Shown here one piece after another: positions 8,136-15,529 of a stretch of DNA of 15,647 bases. The number at the start of each line of letters is the position of its first letter. Position 1 is the stretch's first letter. The notes below the pieces were generated by a model. That model did no database searches. It saw only the letters and a program-made list of their open reading frames with translations, and had not been told where the DNA came from. The position numbers and the translations under genes were made by a program. The stretch is from CAYOXD01 sp964407825 (GTDB lineage: Bacteria > Desulfobacterota > Desulfobacteria > Desulfobacterales > JAFDDL01): NCBI GenBank assembly GCA_964407825.1, contig CAYOXD010000075.1:1-15647 (forward strand), written 5' to 3'.

Positions 8136-9325
8136 AGGTCCGCCCCGTTCCGACCGTCTCGTCCACCGGCGGCATCACCGTCCACAGGGCCGCCTGGGTC
8201 ATCGAGGACCCGTGGCACATCCATCGGGACGGCTTTGTCCAGGTGGAAAGGGGGCGCATCCAAGCCGTCGGTGGAGGACGCCCGCCCCGGGCGGCGGACC
8301 AGCTGATCGACCACGGCGCCGGGGTGCTGGCGCCGGTTCTGGTGAACGCCCATACACACCTGGAACTCGGTGCCCTGAGGGGGAAGGTTCCCTGCCAGAA
8401 CGGCTTTCAGCCCTGGGTCGCCGAGCTTCTCCGGCAGCGTGCCGCCCTGACCCAAGAGGAGATCCAGGCCGGCATCCAGGACGGCGTGACGGAACTTCTG
8501 GGCGCCGGCTGCGCCGTCATTGGAGAAATCTCCACCTTAGGATATTCCTGGGACCCGCTGAGAAAAAGCGGGCTCCAGGGCATTTACTTCGAGGAACTTC
8601 TCGGCAGCAGCCCCTCCGGCCTCGCGACCTGCAGGCCGGCCCAGGGAGGATTCCAGGGATCCCTGGCCGCCCACGCGCCCCACACGACGGCGCCCCGGCT
8701 TCTCAGGGCCGTCAAGGCCGCCACCCGGGATAAGGGGCTTCCCATGAGCCTTCACCTCTCGGAATCCGCCGATGAAATGGAATTTATCACCACCGCCACC
8801 GGGCCATGGGCCGCATTTCTCACCGAACGCGGCATCGATTTTTCGGACTGGGGGCTTCCGGCCCCATCGCCCGTGGCCCACCTGGACCGGCTGGGAATCC
8901 TGGATGAGCGCACCCTGGCCGTTCATCTGCTCCACGCAGACCGGAAAGAGTTCGCTCTTCTGGCCCAAAGGGGCGTTCCGGTGTGCCTCTGCCTCCGCAG
9001 CAACGTCGCTCTCCACGACCGCTTGCCGGACCTGGAGGCCATGATGGCGGCACACCTCAGCGTATGTCTCGGCACCGACAGCCTGGCCAGCGTCCCCTCC
9101 CTCAGCCTCTGGGATGAGATGCGCCTGGCGGCCAACCGGTATCCCGGCGTTTCACCGCCGAACCTCCTTGCCATGGTCACTTGCAACCCGGCCCGGGCCC
9201 TGGGGCTCGGGAACCGGTTCGGCACCCTGTCGCCGGGCCGGCTGCCTGCCATGGTCCACCTGCCGCTTACCGCTGAAAGCCCCGCGGCACTGCTGGAAAC
9301 AATGGTTCATGGGGAGGGTCGGTAG
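8132..9325 (+). CDS. mqnX: Aminodeoxyfutalosine deaminase (amidohydrolase)
   Basis: A 397-residue amidohydrolase of the chlorohydrolase/SAH-deaminase type. The position in an mqn operon next to mqnE points to MqnX, which deaminates aminodeoxyfutalosine to futalosine. Metal-site motifs seen: NAHTHLELG (H74, H76), APHTT, SLHLSESADE and LGTDSLAS (the conserved Asp). CLRSNVAL corresponds to the CPRSN substrate loop of the family. The reading frame is open far upstream, but that part is the shadow of mqnC. GTG 8132 is chosen because it makes a four-base GTGA overlap with the mqnC stop and places the metal motif at the usual distance. Function by motif alone could be SAH or guanine deaminase; the context decides. 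Confidence 0.85.
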   Translation: MKVRPVPTVSSTGGITVHRAAWVIEDPWHIHRDGFVQVERGRIQAVGGGRPPRAADQLIDHGAGVLAPVLVNAHTHLELGALRGKVPCQNGFQPWVAELLRQRAALTQEEIQAGIQDGVTELLGAGCAVIGEISTLGYSWDPLRKSGLQGIYFEELLGSSPSGLATCRPAQGGFQGSLAAHAPHTTAPRLLRAVKAATRDKGLPMSLHLSESADEMEFITTATGPWAAFLTERGIDFSDWGLPAPSPVAHLDRLGILDERTLAVHLLHADRKEFALLAQRGVPVCLCLRSNVALHDRLPDLEAMMAAHLSVCLGTDSLASVPSLSLWDEMRLAANRYPGVSPPNLLAMVTCNPARALGLGNRFGTLSPGRLPAMVHLPLTAESPAALLETMVHGEGR

Positions 9326-9326
9326 G

Positions 9327-10187
9327 ATGACGGCATCTCTCGGCAAGACACCGGTCAGGCTGGGCCGCATCGCTTACGTCAACGTGGATCCCATCTACTA
9401 CGGCCTGGAAACTATGGGAAAACCGGACTGGCTCGACATCGTCGGCGCCCCCCCTGCACTTTTGAACCACCGACTGTCCCGGGGGCAGCTCGACATCAGC
9501 GCCATTTCCGCCTTCGCCTATGCGGAACACCACGGCGACTGGCTGCTGCTGCCGGATTTCTGCATCGCCTGCACGGGAAACGTCCTGAGCGTCCTGCTGG
9601 TGAGCCGCCACCCCCTGGAGGCACTCGATGGCAAACGGATCCAGGTCTCTGACGAATCCGCAACGGCCGTCTCCCTCGTGCGCCTCGTCCTGAAGATGCG
9701 GGGGATCACGCCTTTCTACGAAACCGGAACGATCCAATCGGCCGGGGACGTGCGGCCCGAGGACGGGGCCGTCCTGGTGATCGGGGACACGGCCCTTCGG
9801 GAAGACTGGCATGGCGCCTTTCCCCACGTCTGGGACCTGGGGGATCTTTGGACAGGCCTCACCGGACTTCCCTTCGTCTTTGCCGTCTGGGCCGTCCGGA
9901 AAACCTTCGCCCAGGCCCATCCCGGGGCCGTCTCCGAGACCCTGAACCTGCTGAGGGCCTCCAGGCGGGCGGGCATGGCCAACCTCGATTGGGTCGCCAC
10001 CCGCGCCGCGGCCACCCTCGGTGTGGAAAAGACACTGTGCGACCGGTATTTCGCCAACTTCCGCTACGCCTTCAGCCCATCCCGGCTCGATGGGCTTACC
10101 ACCTTCTTTCAGCACCTGCACCGGGAGGGGTTCTTCAAGGCCCCGGTGCCGTTGCGCTTCTTTGAGGAAAAATTGACCGCGCTATGA
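9327..10187 (+). CDS. mqnA: Chorismate dehydratase
   Basis: A 286-residue enzyme with the periplasmic-binding-protein-like fold of MqnA, which removes water from chorismate to give 3-[(1-carboxyvinyl)oxy]benzoate, the first committed step of the futalosine route. Seen: LGRIAYVNVDPIYYGLE, LDISAISAFAYAEH, VSDESATAVSLVRLVL, LVIGDTALR and DLGDLWTGLTGLPFVFAVWA, all in family order. There is no signal peptide, as expected for a cytoplasmic enzyme. ATG 9327 comes one base after the mqnX stop and has GGAGGG about 8 nt upstream, inside the end of mqnX. Upstream in-frame sequence is a shadow of mqnX. Its stop overlaps the next gene as ATGA at 10184. Confidence 0.94.
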   Translation: MTASLGKTPVRLGRIAYVNVDPIYYGLETMGKPDWLDIVGAPPALLNHRLSRGQLDISAISAFAYAEHHGDWLLLPDFCIACTGNVLSVLLVSRHPLEALDGKRIQVSDESATAVSLVRLVLKMRGITPFYETGTIQSAGDVRPEDGAVLVIGDTALREDWHGAFPHVWDLGDLWTGLTGLPFVFAVWAVRKTFAQAHPGAVSETLNLLRASRRAGMANLDWVATRAAATLGVEKTLCDRYFANFRYAFSPSRLDGLTTFFQHLHREGFFKAPVPLRFFEEKLTAL

Positions 10188-10732
10188 CTCGACTACTGAT
10201 CTTTGCCGTGGCTTCCGTTTATTTCGTCACCCTCTCCAGGCGATCCCTGTTTCGACCGCATACCCATGGGTTTTACCGGTTCTTTGCTTTTGAGGCCATC
10301 GCAGCACTTGTTTTATTAAATTATCCCAGATGGTTCAATCATCCATTCGCGATCCGGCAAATTTTCTCTTGGACGCTTCTGCTCATTTCCATCTGGCTGG
10401 TGCTCCATGGGACCTATCTGCTGCGGGTGGTGGGGAAACCCAGCCGGGAGCGATCCGACGACACGCTGCTGCCCTTTGAAAAAACCTCGTCCCTGGTGAC
10501 GACGGGGATCTACGGATACATCCGTCACCCGATGTACGCCTCCCTCCTCTTTCTGGCCTGGGGGGCCTTTCTCAAGCACCTCTCATGGCCCGGGCTCGCC
10601 CTGGTCTTGCTGGCCTCCCTCTCCCTCTATGCCGGGGCGAGACGAGAGGAAACGGAATGCCTTCAGCACTTCGGCGATGCGTACCGGGAGTATATGACGA
10701 AAACGAAGGGGTTTATTCCGTTCCTGTTTTGA
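10184..10732 (+). CDS. Isoprenylcysteine/phospholipid methyltransferase-like membrane protein
   Basis: A 182-residue integral membrane protein with about four hydrophobic segments. The C-terminal half carries the signature of the isoprenylcysteine carboxyl methyltransferase/phospholipid methyltransferase superfamily: GIYGYIRHPMY (R114, H115, P116), then ARREETECLQHFG (E155, E156), YREYMTKTKGFIPF. In the family these residues build the SAM site at the membrane face. It starts inside the mqnA stop (ATGA), so it is translated with the menaquinone genes. A lipid or prenylated-quinone substrate is an attractive idea but is not shown by the sequence. The 3' end overlaps the convergent membrane gene by 20 bp. 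Confidence 0.85.
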   Translation: MTRLLIFAVASVYFVTLSRRSLFRPHTHGFYRFFAFEAIAALVLLNYPRWFNHPFAIRQIFSWTLLLISIWLVLHGTYLLRVVGKPSRERSDDTLLPFEKTSSLVTTGIYGYIRHPMYASLLFLAWGAFLKHLSWPGLALVLLASLSLYAGARREETECLQHFGDAYREYMTKTKGFIPFLF

Positions 10733-11264
10733 AGCCCCTGCCCGACTCCCGCCGGCACACGCCCCGCCACAGCTGGGCGTAATAGTGCAGGCTGGACAAA
10801 AAGAGGGCGCCGCCGATGGTCAGATAGGGCACCGAGAGGAAGTATTTGTGGATCGGCAGGTGGCGCAGAAAAATGCCCAGGGAGATCATGAAGATGATGA
10901 TGAGGTAGCTGCGCCACGCCTGGAATGCGAACAGGCACGCCTTGTCCGGAAGCGCGCACAGTCGGCGGATGTTTTTAGCCGCAATTTTTGAGAACCCGAA
11001 ACGGTAAACGCTCAGCGCCAGAAGGAGGCCCGCGGCGCCGACCTCCGCATCCCATTCGATGTCCATGGGCTGCATCCACTTCACGGCCAGCACCATCAGC
11101 ATGGTGCCGACGCCGCTCCACATCACGCCGGCGATCCCCATAAGAAAATACTTCGATACGGCAGGTTTAAATCTAGATATCGGCAAACCGCTTTTCCCTC
11201 TTTTTCCCCTCTTCGGGTCTGGACCCGATTCCTGTAATTCGCTATTTTCCCAGCTCCCTCTCAT
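10713..11264 (-). CDS. Uncharacterised four-helix membrane protein
   Basis: Not recognised. Up to 183 residues with four clear hydrophobic segments: YFLMGIAGVMWSGVGTMLMV, AAGLLLALSVYRFGF, YLIIIFMISLGIFL and LTIGGALFLSSLHYY. Basic residues flank them (RRLCALPDKACLFAFQAWR between helices 2 and 3). The start is uncertain. ATG 11264 would overlap the rnhA stop by 23 nt and translate through a hairpin at 11213-11228. TTG 11186 has AGAGGG 9 nt upstream and removes a non-membrane Gly/Lys/Arg stretch. ATG 11141 would start right at helix 1. It is the last gene after mlaA-rnhA on the minus strand. The end overlaps the methyltransferase-like gene tail to tail. No function is proposed. Confidence 0.7.
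   Translation of the reverse strand: MRGSWENSELQESGPDPKRGKRGKSGLPISRFKPAVSKYFLMGIAGVMWSGVGTMLMVLAVKWMQPMDIEWDAEVGAAGLLLALSVYRFGFSKIAAKNIRRLCALPDKACLFAFQAWRSYLIIIFMISLGIFLRHLPIHKYFLSVPYLTIGGALFLSSLHYYAQLWRGVCRRESGRGFKTGTE
11213..11228 (-). repeat. Near-perfect palindrome between rnhA and the membrane gene
   Basis: TCGGGTC and GACCCGA face each other around a TG centre. On the minus strand this follows the rnhA stop (11242) by 13 nt and is followed by a polypurine tract rather than a U-tract, so it is not a classical terminator. It may limit read-through or protect the rnhA message. Confidence 0.45.
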
Positions 11265-11964
11265 ACTCGACGTCCGGGGGCAGGCCCTGCTTGGCCTGCT
11301 CCCGGTTCACCAGCGCATCGCAGCGCTCGTTTTCCGGAATGCCGGCATGGCCCTTCACCCACCGGAATTCGACGTCGTTGCATTCGATCAGCGCCAGCAG
11401 TTGCGCCCAAAGGTCGGCGTTTTTCGCCTTTTCCGTGGGGGTTCGCATCCACCCCCGGGCCCGCCACCGCCTGGCCCAGCCCTTGGTGATCCCGTCCACC
11501 ACGTATTTGGAATCAGAGTGCAAAATCACGGGTCCCTTGCACCGCAGCCGCCGCAGCGCCTCGATGCAGGCCGTGAGCTCCATCCGGTTATTGGTGGTCA
11601 GGCGATACCCGCCGGAAAACTCCCGCCGCCGTCCCTTGCAAAGCTCAACGACCCCGAAGCCCCCGGGGCCGGGATTGCGGAGGCTGCCGCCATCGGTGTA
11701 AATCACCACGGCATCGGCCGCGTTGGAGCGCCGGTCTGAAGGGGGCGCAGAGGGCTTCTCCGGTCCCTTCCCGGCCGGTCTTCCCACCGGCCGGTCCCGG
11801 AGCCCGGCGAGCCATCGCTCGGCCTCCTGCCGGGAGGGGAATCCCCTGTATACCGCCCCGGGGAACCCGTTCACCTGCTCATAGGCGCCCCCCGCACCAT
11901 ACCACTTTTCAAACAACCCTTTTTTCCGGCCCTTTCCGACCGCATACCACTTTTTGTTGGACAT
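11242..11964 (-). CDS. rnhA: Ribonuclease HI with N-terminal hybrid-binding domain
   Basis: A 240-residue RNase H1 that cuts the RNA strand of RNA-DNA hybrids. Residues 1-55 form the hybrid-binding (viroplasmin-like) domain: KKWYAVGKGRKKGLFEKW, GFPGAVYRGFPSRQEAERWL. A Pro/Gly/Arg-rich linker follows. The catalytic domain then shows all four acidic residues: YTDGGSLRNPGPGG, NNRMELTAC, LHSDSKYVVDGI and NERCDALVN, plus the His of KGHAG. ATG 11964 is chosen over the upstream frame opening (12078), because the open frame above it lies inside mlaA and GGGAGGGGGAG sits 6 nt before the ATG. It follows mlaA by 25 bp. The two-domain form is like eukaryotic RNase H1 and many bacterial ones, longer than the E. 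coli enzyme. Confidence 0.95.
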   Translation of the reverse strand: MSNKKWYAVGKGRKKGLFEKWYGAGGAYEQVNGFPGAVYRGFPSRQEAERWLAGLRDRPVGRPAGKGPEKPSAPPSDRRSNAADAVVIYTDGGSLRNPGPGGFGVVELCKGRRREFSGGYRLTTNNRMELTACIEALRRLRCKGPVILHSDSKYVVDGITKGWARRWRARGWMRTPTEKAKNADLWAQLLALIECNDVEFRWVKGHAGIPENERCDALVNREQAKQGLPPDVEYERELGK

Positions 11965-11989
11965 GGACTGCTCCCCCTCCCGGGCATTC

Positions 11990-12829
11990 CTATTTTTCCA
12001 CCTCTCCCCGGCGGTACTGGATATAGGCATCTCTGGCGGCGGTGTATGGTTCGATGGCGCTGGCCTTGAACGCCTCATACTGGCCGAGGTTCAGGGAGGT
12101 GCGATTGAGCTTCTGTTCCGCGCTCACCCCCAGGGAGGCCTCCCAGGGCTGGATATAATTGACGGGCTCCAAAAAGGCATCCCCGACCAATCCCAGACTG
12201 TCGCGCAGGGTCGAGGGGCCCAGGATCGGCCAGACGATATAGATCCCCTGGCCGATACCATAGCGGCCGAGGGTCTGGCCCAGGTCCTCATCATCGTCTG
12301 TTTTGAGGCCCGGAAATTTTCGCGCAGGATTGCCGAACCCGAGAATGCCGACAGTCGAGTTGCAAATAAACTGTCCCAGCTCGCAGAAAGCCCTCTTGCC
12401 CTTGGCCTGGAGCAGGCAGTTGGCAAAGCGGACCGGTGTACCGAGGTTGTGGAAAAAGTTCCGGATGCATCCGCGAAAGAAGTGGGGAATCACCTTATTG
12501 TAGCCTTTGGCCACGGGCTTCAACACCCAGAAGTACATCTTGTCGTTGAACTTGAACATGAGGCGATTCCAGGGGGCCAGGGGGTCCCACACGTGGACGG
12601 CCTTGGACTTCCCGGCCGGCCCGCTGTCCAGCAGGTCAAAGTCATCGGTCATCTCTGCATCGCTGCCGATCTTCGCGTCGCCGGAATGGGCACCCCCCTT
12701 CTGAACCGCCGTCCCCCCGCCCTTCTGGGGTCCCCCTTCGGCCCAAGCGCCAGAGCCGCCCAGGGCGACCGTCAGGAAAACCATCATCCACCAACAGATC
12801 AGAACCGCTGCTTTTCGATGTATTTTCAC
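11990..12829 (-). CDS. mlaA: MlaA/VacJ family outer-membrane lipid asymmetry protein
   Basis: A 279-residue exported protein of the MlaA (VacJ) family, whose E. coli member extracts misplaced phospholipid from the outer leaflet. Seen: DPLAPWNRLMFKFNDKMYFWVLKPVAKGY, NFFHNLGTPVRFANCLLQAK, FICNSTVGILGFGN, the DLGQTLGRYGIGQGIYIVWPILGPSTLRD core and LEPVNYI. A signal peptide covers 1-30 (KIHRK, hydrophobic core, AWA cleavage). There is no lipobox Cys at the cleavage site, although the E. coli protein is a lipoprotein. Residues 31-80 are a low-complexity Gly/Lys/Asp linker. GTG 12829 starts it, with AAGGAG 7 nt upstream. No mlaBCDEF genes are in the window; instead rnhA follows. Confidence 0.93.
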   Translation of the reverse strand: MKIHRKAAVLICWWMMVFLTVALGGSGAWAEGGPQKGGGTAVQKGGAHSGDAKIGSDAEMTDDFDLLDSGPAGKSKAVHVWDPLAPWNRLMFKFNDKMYFWVLKPVAKGYNKVIPHFFRGCIRNFFHNLGTPVRFANCLLQAKGKRAFCELGQFICNSTVGILGFGNPARKFPGLKTDDDEDLGQTLGRYGIGQGIYIVWPILGPSTLRDSLGLVGDAFLEPVNYIQPWEASLGVSAEQKLNRTSLNLGQYEAFKASAIEPYTAARDAYIQYRRGEVEK

Positions 12830-13028
12830 CCCTTTTCTCCTTCCCGAGATCCGCTTACAATCATTGCAACAGATTGACTCGATCCGAAAAATAACATATA
12901 GATAATATTTTCAATAGGTGCGCAACCCATTCGTAAAATTGCCATATTTTGTTGTTTAGTCAGCATAATAACATAACTGCCAGGGAATTCGGAACCTCCG
13001 CGCTCCCCAAAATTCAAGGAATCCGTTT
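12830..13028. promoter_or_regulatory. AT-rich divergent promoter region of mlaA and ubiA-like gene
   Basis: 199 bp without a gene, clearly AT-rich against GC-rich surroundings, between two divergent start codons. For mlaA, TTGCGC (12925-12920) and TATCTA (12904-12899) on the minus strand are 15 bp apart and form only a weak candidate promoter. I could not pick a convincing promoter for the plus-strand gene. The AAGGA at 13016-13020 is its ribosome binding site. Confidence 0.4.
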
Positions 13029-13973
13029 TTGAAGGCGACATCTATCGGTCCCGAGCAGACCCAACTTTCGAAAATCAAGCTCTTTCTGGCCCTTTCAAGG
13101 ACCTCCCACGGCGTGCTCGACATGGCCACGCCGGCCCTTGCCGCGCTTCTGTGGCTCGGTGCCTTTCCCCCGCTTCATATCATAGCGCTGGGACTCCTGA
13201 CCACCTTTTCCGGGTACACGGCCGTCTATGCGCTGAACGACCTGGTGGACTACCGCGTCGACCGGGAAAAACTCGGTCGCGCCGGCGCAAACCGGCCGGG
13301 GACCGGGGATATCGATGCCCTCTGGGTACGTCACCCCTTGGCCCAGGGGCTTCTGTCCCTCCGGGAGGGCGCCCTGTGGGCCGCGGGCTGGTCCGTGGTG
13401 GCCGTTACCGGCGCCGCCCTTCTCAATCCCTTCTGCGTCGTCATCTTCATCGTGGGCTGCCTGCTGGAAACCGCCTACTGCCTGCTGCTCAAAATCACCC
13501 ACCACCGGGCCATCATCAGCGGCGGGGTCAAGACCTCCGGCGCCCTGGCGGCCGTGTTTGCCGTGGACCCCTCCCCGCGCGCGGGGTATCTCCTCTGCCT
13601 CTTTCTGCTGTATTTCTTCTGGGAGATCGGGGGCCAAAACGTGCCCAACGACTGGACCGACATCGAGGAGGACCGGCATATCCAGGCCAAGACCATCCCC
13701 ATCCGCTTCGGCGCGGAGGAGGCCACCCGGATCATCCTGGCAACCCTGGCCCTGGCAACGATCCTCACGCCCCTGCTCTTCGGCCTCTCCCGAGCCTCCT
13801 TCGGACCCGTCTACCTGATCGCCGCCCTGGCATCGGCAGCCGGCCTTCTGGTTATTCCCGCCTGGCGGCTCCGGCAAAGGAAGGATGCCGCCAGCGCCAT
13901 GACGCTCTTCAACAGGGCCAGTTGCCTGCCCCTGGCCCTGCTGTGTATCGTTCTGGTAAAACTCATTTTCTGA
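13029..13973 (+). CDS. UbiA-family prenyltransferase
   Basis: A 314-residue polytopic membrane enzyme of the UbiA superfamily, which attach a polyprenyl chain to an aromatic acceptor. Both Mg-pyrophosphate motifs are intact: NDLVDYRVD (N70-D78) and NDWTDIEED (N207-D215). About eight hydrophobic helices can be seen. TTG 13029 is the start, with AAGGA 8 nt upstream and no ATG before the first helix. Given the mqn operon 2.3 kb away and a MenG-like methyltransferase 0.8 kb away, the natural guess is the prenylation step of menaquinone synthesis (MqnP-like). UbiA enzymes for heme O or other lipids share the same motifs, so no symbol is assigned. It is followed 22 bp later by the b5-DUF2231 gene, likely in one transcript. 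Confidence 0.88.
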   Translation: MKATSIGPEQTQLSKIKLFLALSRTSHGVLDMATPALAALLWLGAFPPLHIIALGLLTTFSGYTAVYALNDLVDYRVDREKLGRAGANRPGTGDIDALWVRHPLAQGLLSLREGALWAAGWSVVAVTGAALLNPFCVVIFIVGCLLETAYCLLLKITHHRAIISGGVKTSGALAAVFAVDPSPRAGYLLCLFLLYFFWEIGGQNVPNDWTDIEEDRHIQAKTIPIRFGAEEATRIILATLALATILTPLLFGLSRASFGPVYLIAALASAAGLLVIPAWRLRQRKDAASAMTLFNRASCLPLALLCIVLVKLIF

Positions 13974-13995
13974 CTTTTCAAGATAAGATGGAGTC

Positions 13996-14718
13996 ATGAT
14001 GAAAGAAATCGATCCCGAACACCTCTCATCCTGCAACGGAAAGGATGGACGGCCTATCTATATCGCGCACAAGGGCCGCGTATTCGATGTCAGCAACAGC
14101 AAACTCTGGCGAGACGGTCTTCACATGAAACGCCATCACGCGGGGAAGGATCTCACCACGGATCTTTCGGCCGCCCCCCATGGGGAGGAGATGCTCGAGC
14201 GCTACCCCCAGATCGGCGTCATGGCCGGAGAACCGGCCGGAGACGAGATACGGATGCCCGCCCTGCTGGCCAAGGCCCTGAAGACGTTTCCTTTCCTGAG
14301 GCGCCACCCCCATCCCATGACCGTGCACTTTCCCATCGCCTTTATGGTCTCAGCGCCCGTGTTCACTCTGCTCTATCTCGCTACGGGGGTCGCCTCCTTC
14401 GAAACCACGGCTTTCCACTGCCTGGGCGGCGGGGTGATCTTCGGCATGGTGGCCATCAGCACCGGTTGGTACACCTGGTGGCTGAACTACCTTTCAAGAC
14501 CCACAAGGGCCGTTACCATCAAAAAATGGCTCTCTCCCGTCCTGGTGCTCACGGCGCTGGCCGCCTTTATCTGGCGTTTCCTGGATCCCCGGATTCTTAC
14601 CGCACATGACGGATTTCACGGCAGGATCTACCTCCTTCTCGTGCTGTCCCTCTTTCCCATGGTAACCGTCATCGGCTGGTTCGGCGCCCAGCTGACCTTT
14701 CCCATCGAGGGGGAATAG
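13996..14718 (+). CDS. Cytochrome b5-like domain fused to DUF2231 membrane domain
   Basis: A 240-residue fusion. Residues 5-80 resemble the cytochrome b5 heme-binding fold as found in bacterial proteins: GKDGRPIYIAHKGRVFDVSNSKLWRDG, then HMKRHHAGKDLT and APHGEEMLERYP. H47 or H48 and H62 are the likely axial heme ligands. Residues 100-240 match DUF2231: HPHPMTVHFPIAF followed by four membrane helices with several His. No signal peptide is seen, so the b5 part is probably cytoplasmic unless the topology differs. Two ATGs stand in tandem; the second (13999) is 5 nt from TGGAG and is the better start, so the true length may be 239. It lies directly after the UbiA gene and ends one base from the convergent methyltransferase. 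A membrane electron-transfer role is inferred. Confidence 0.82.
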   Translation: MMKEIDPEHLSSCNGKDGRPIYIAHKGRVFDVSNSKLWRDGLHMKRHHAGKDLTTDLSAAPHGEEMLERYPQIGVMAGEPAGDEIRMPALLAKALKTFPFLRRHPHPMTVHFPIAFMVSAPVFTLLYLATGVASFETTAFHCLGGGVIFGMVAISTGWYTWWLNYLSRPTRAVTIKKWLSPVLVLTALAAFIWRFLDPRILTAHDGFHGRIYLLLVLSLFPMVTVIGWFGAQLTFPIEGE

Positions 14719-14719
14719 G

Positions 14720-15529
14720 TTACTTCACCCCCAGATGGATCACGGAGATGCCGTTGGTCTGGCGGCGGTAGGTGACGCTGTGGAGCCCGAGGCCCTCGAG
14801 GATGGCACACAGCTGCTCCGGCTGGGGAAAGGTGCGGATGGACTCGGGCAGATGGGTATATGCCTTGCGCGACCCCACGATCAGCTCGCCGAGAAGGGGC
14901 ATGATCCGAAAGGAGTAAATGTCATACAGAGTCCGGAAGAAGGTGGCGGTCGGCTTGGAAAACTCCAGGCACATCAGCTTGCCGCCCGGCTTGAGGACCC
15001 GCACCATCTCACTGAACCCCCGCTCCATGCGGGTGACGTTCCGAATCCCGTAGCCCACCATGGCAGCATCGAAGGTGTTGTCCGGAAAGGAAATGTCCTC
15101 GGCGTTGCCCTCCACCGCGCGAATGCGGCCTGCCGCGGCCGATCGGGCAATCTTGGGTCGCCCGGCCAGGATCATGGCGCGGTTGATGTCGTAGATGGTC
15201 ACATCCCCCTCCCGGCCGATCTTGCGGGCCGCCAAGAGGGCCAGGTCTCCCGTGCCGCCGCAGACATCAATGACCCGGTCGCCCCGCTTCAGACCCATGG
15301 CATTGACCGCCTCGCGCTTCCACAGGTAATGGATCCCGAAGCTGAGAAGGGTATTCATGAAATCGTACTGCCTGGCCACTGAGTTGAAATGCCGCAGCAC
15401 CCGCTGGGTCTTCTCCCTTTCCGGAATCCGCTGGTACCCGAAGAAGGCCTCGGTTTCCCCCGCCGCCCGAGGCCCGTTGCCGGGTGTATCCGCCAAATCA
15501 CTCAGCCAGAAATTCTTATCACCTGTCAT
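14720..15529 (-). CDS. Demethylmenaquinone/ubiquinone methyltransferase (UbiE/MenG)
   Basis: A 269-residue SAM-dependent C-methyltransferase of the UbiE/MenG family, which methylates the ring of demethylmenaquinone as the last step of the pathway. Seen: VARQYDFMNTLLSFGIHYLWKR, motif I VIDVCGGTGDLAL, DINRAMILAG, GNAEDISFPDNTFD, GYGIRNV, the post-motif RVLKPGGKLMCLEFSKP, and GSRKAYTHLPESIRTFP near the C-terminus. It has an N-terminal extension of about 30 residues before the core. The reading frame opens at TTG 15547, but ATG 15529 is preferred, as GAGG stands 7 nt upstream of it. The stop is one base from the convergent b5-DUF2231 gene, leaving no space for a separate terminator. Symbol left open because MenG and UbiE cannot be told apart by sequence. 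Confidence 0.92.
   Translation of the reverse strand: MTGDKNFWLSDLADTPGNGPRAAGETEAFFGYQRIPEREKTQRVLRHFNSVARQYDFMNTLLSFGIHYLWKREAVNAMGLKRGDRVIDVCGGTGDLALLAARKIGREGDVTIYDINRAMILAGRPKIARSAAAGRIRAVEGNAEDISFPDNTFDAAMVGYGIRNVTRMERGFSEMVRVLKPGGKLMCLEFSKPTATFFRTLYDIYSFRIMPLLGELIVGSRKAYTHLPESIRTFPQPEQLCAILEGLGLHSVTYRRQTNGISVIHLGVK

Noticed and set aside
11954..12877. 307-codon plus-strand frame opposite mlaA
   Set aside because: It is antisense to a clear MlaA family gene and its product has no recognisable domain.
13095..14036. 313-codon open frame on the minus strand opposite the UbiA gene
   Set aside because: Very Gly/Gln/Glu-rich, no recognisable motif, and fully covered by an intact UbiA gene with both Asp motifs.
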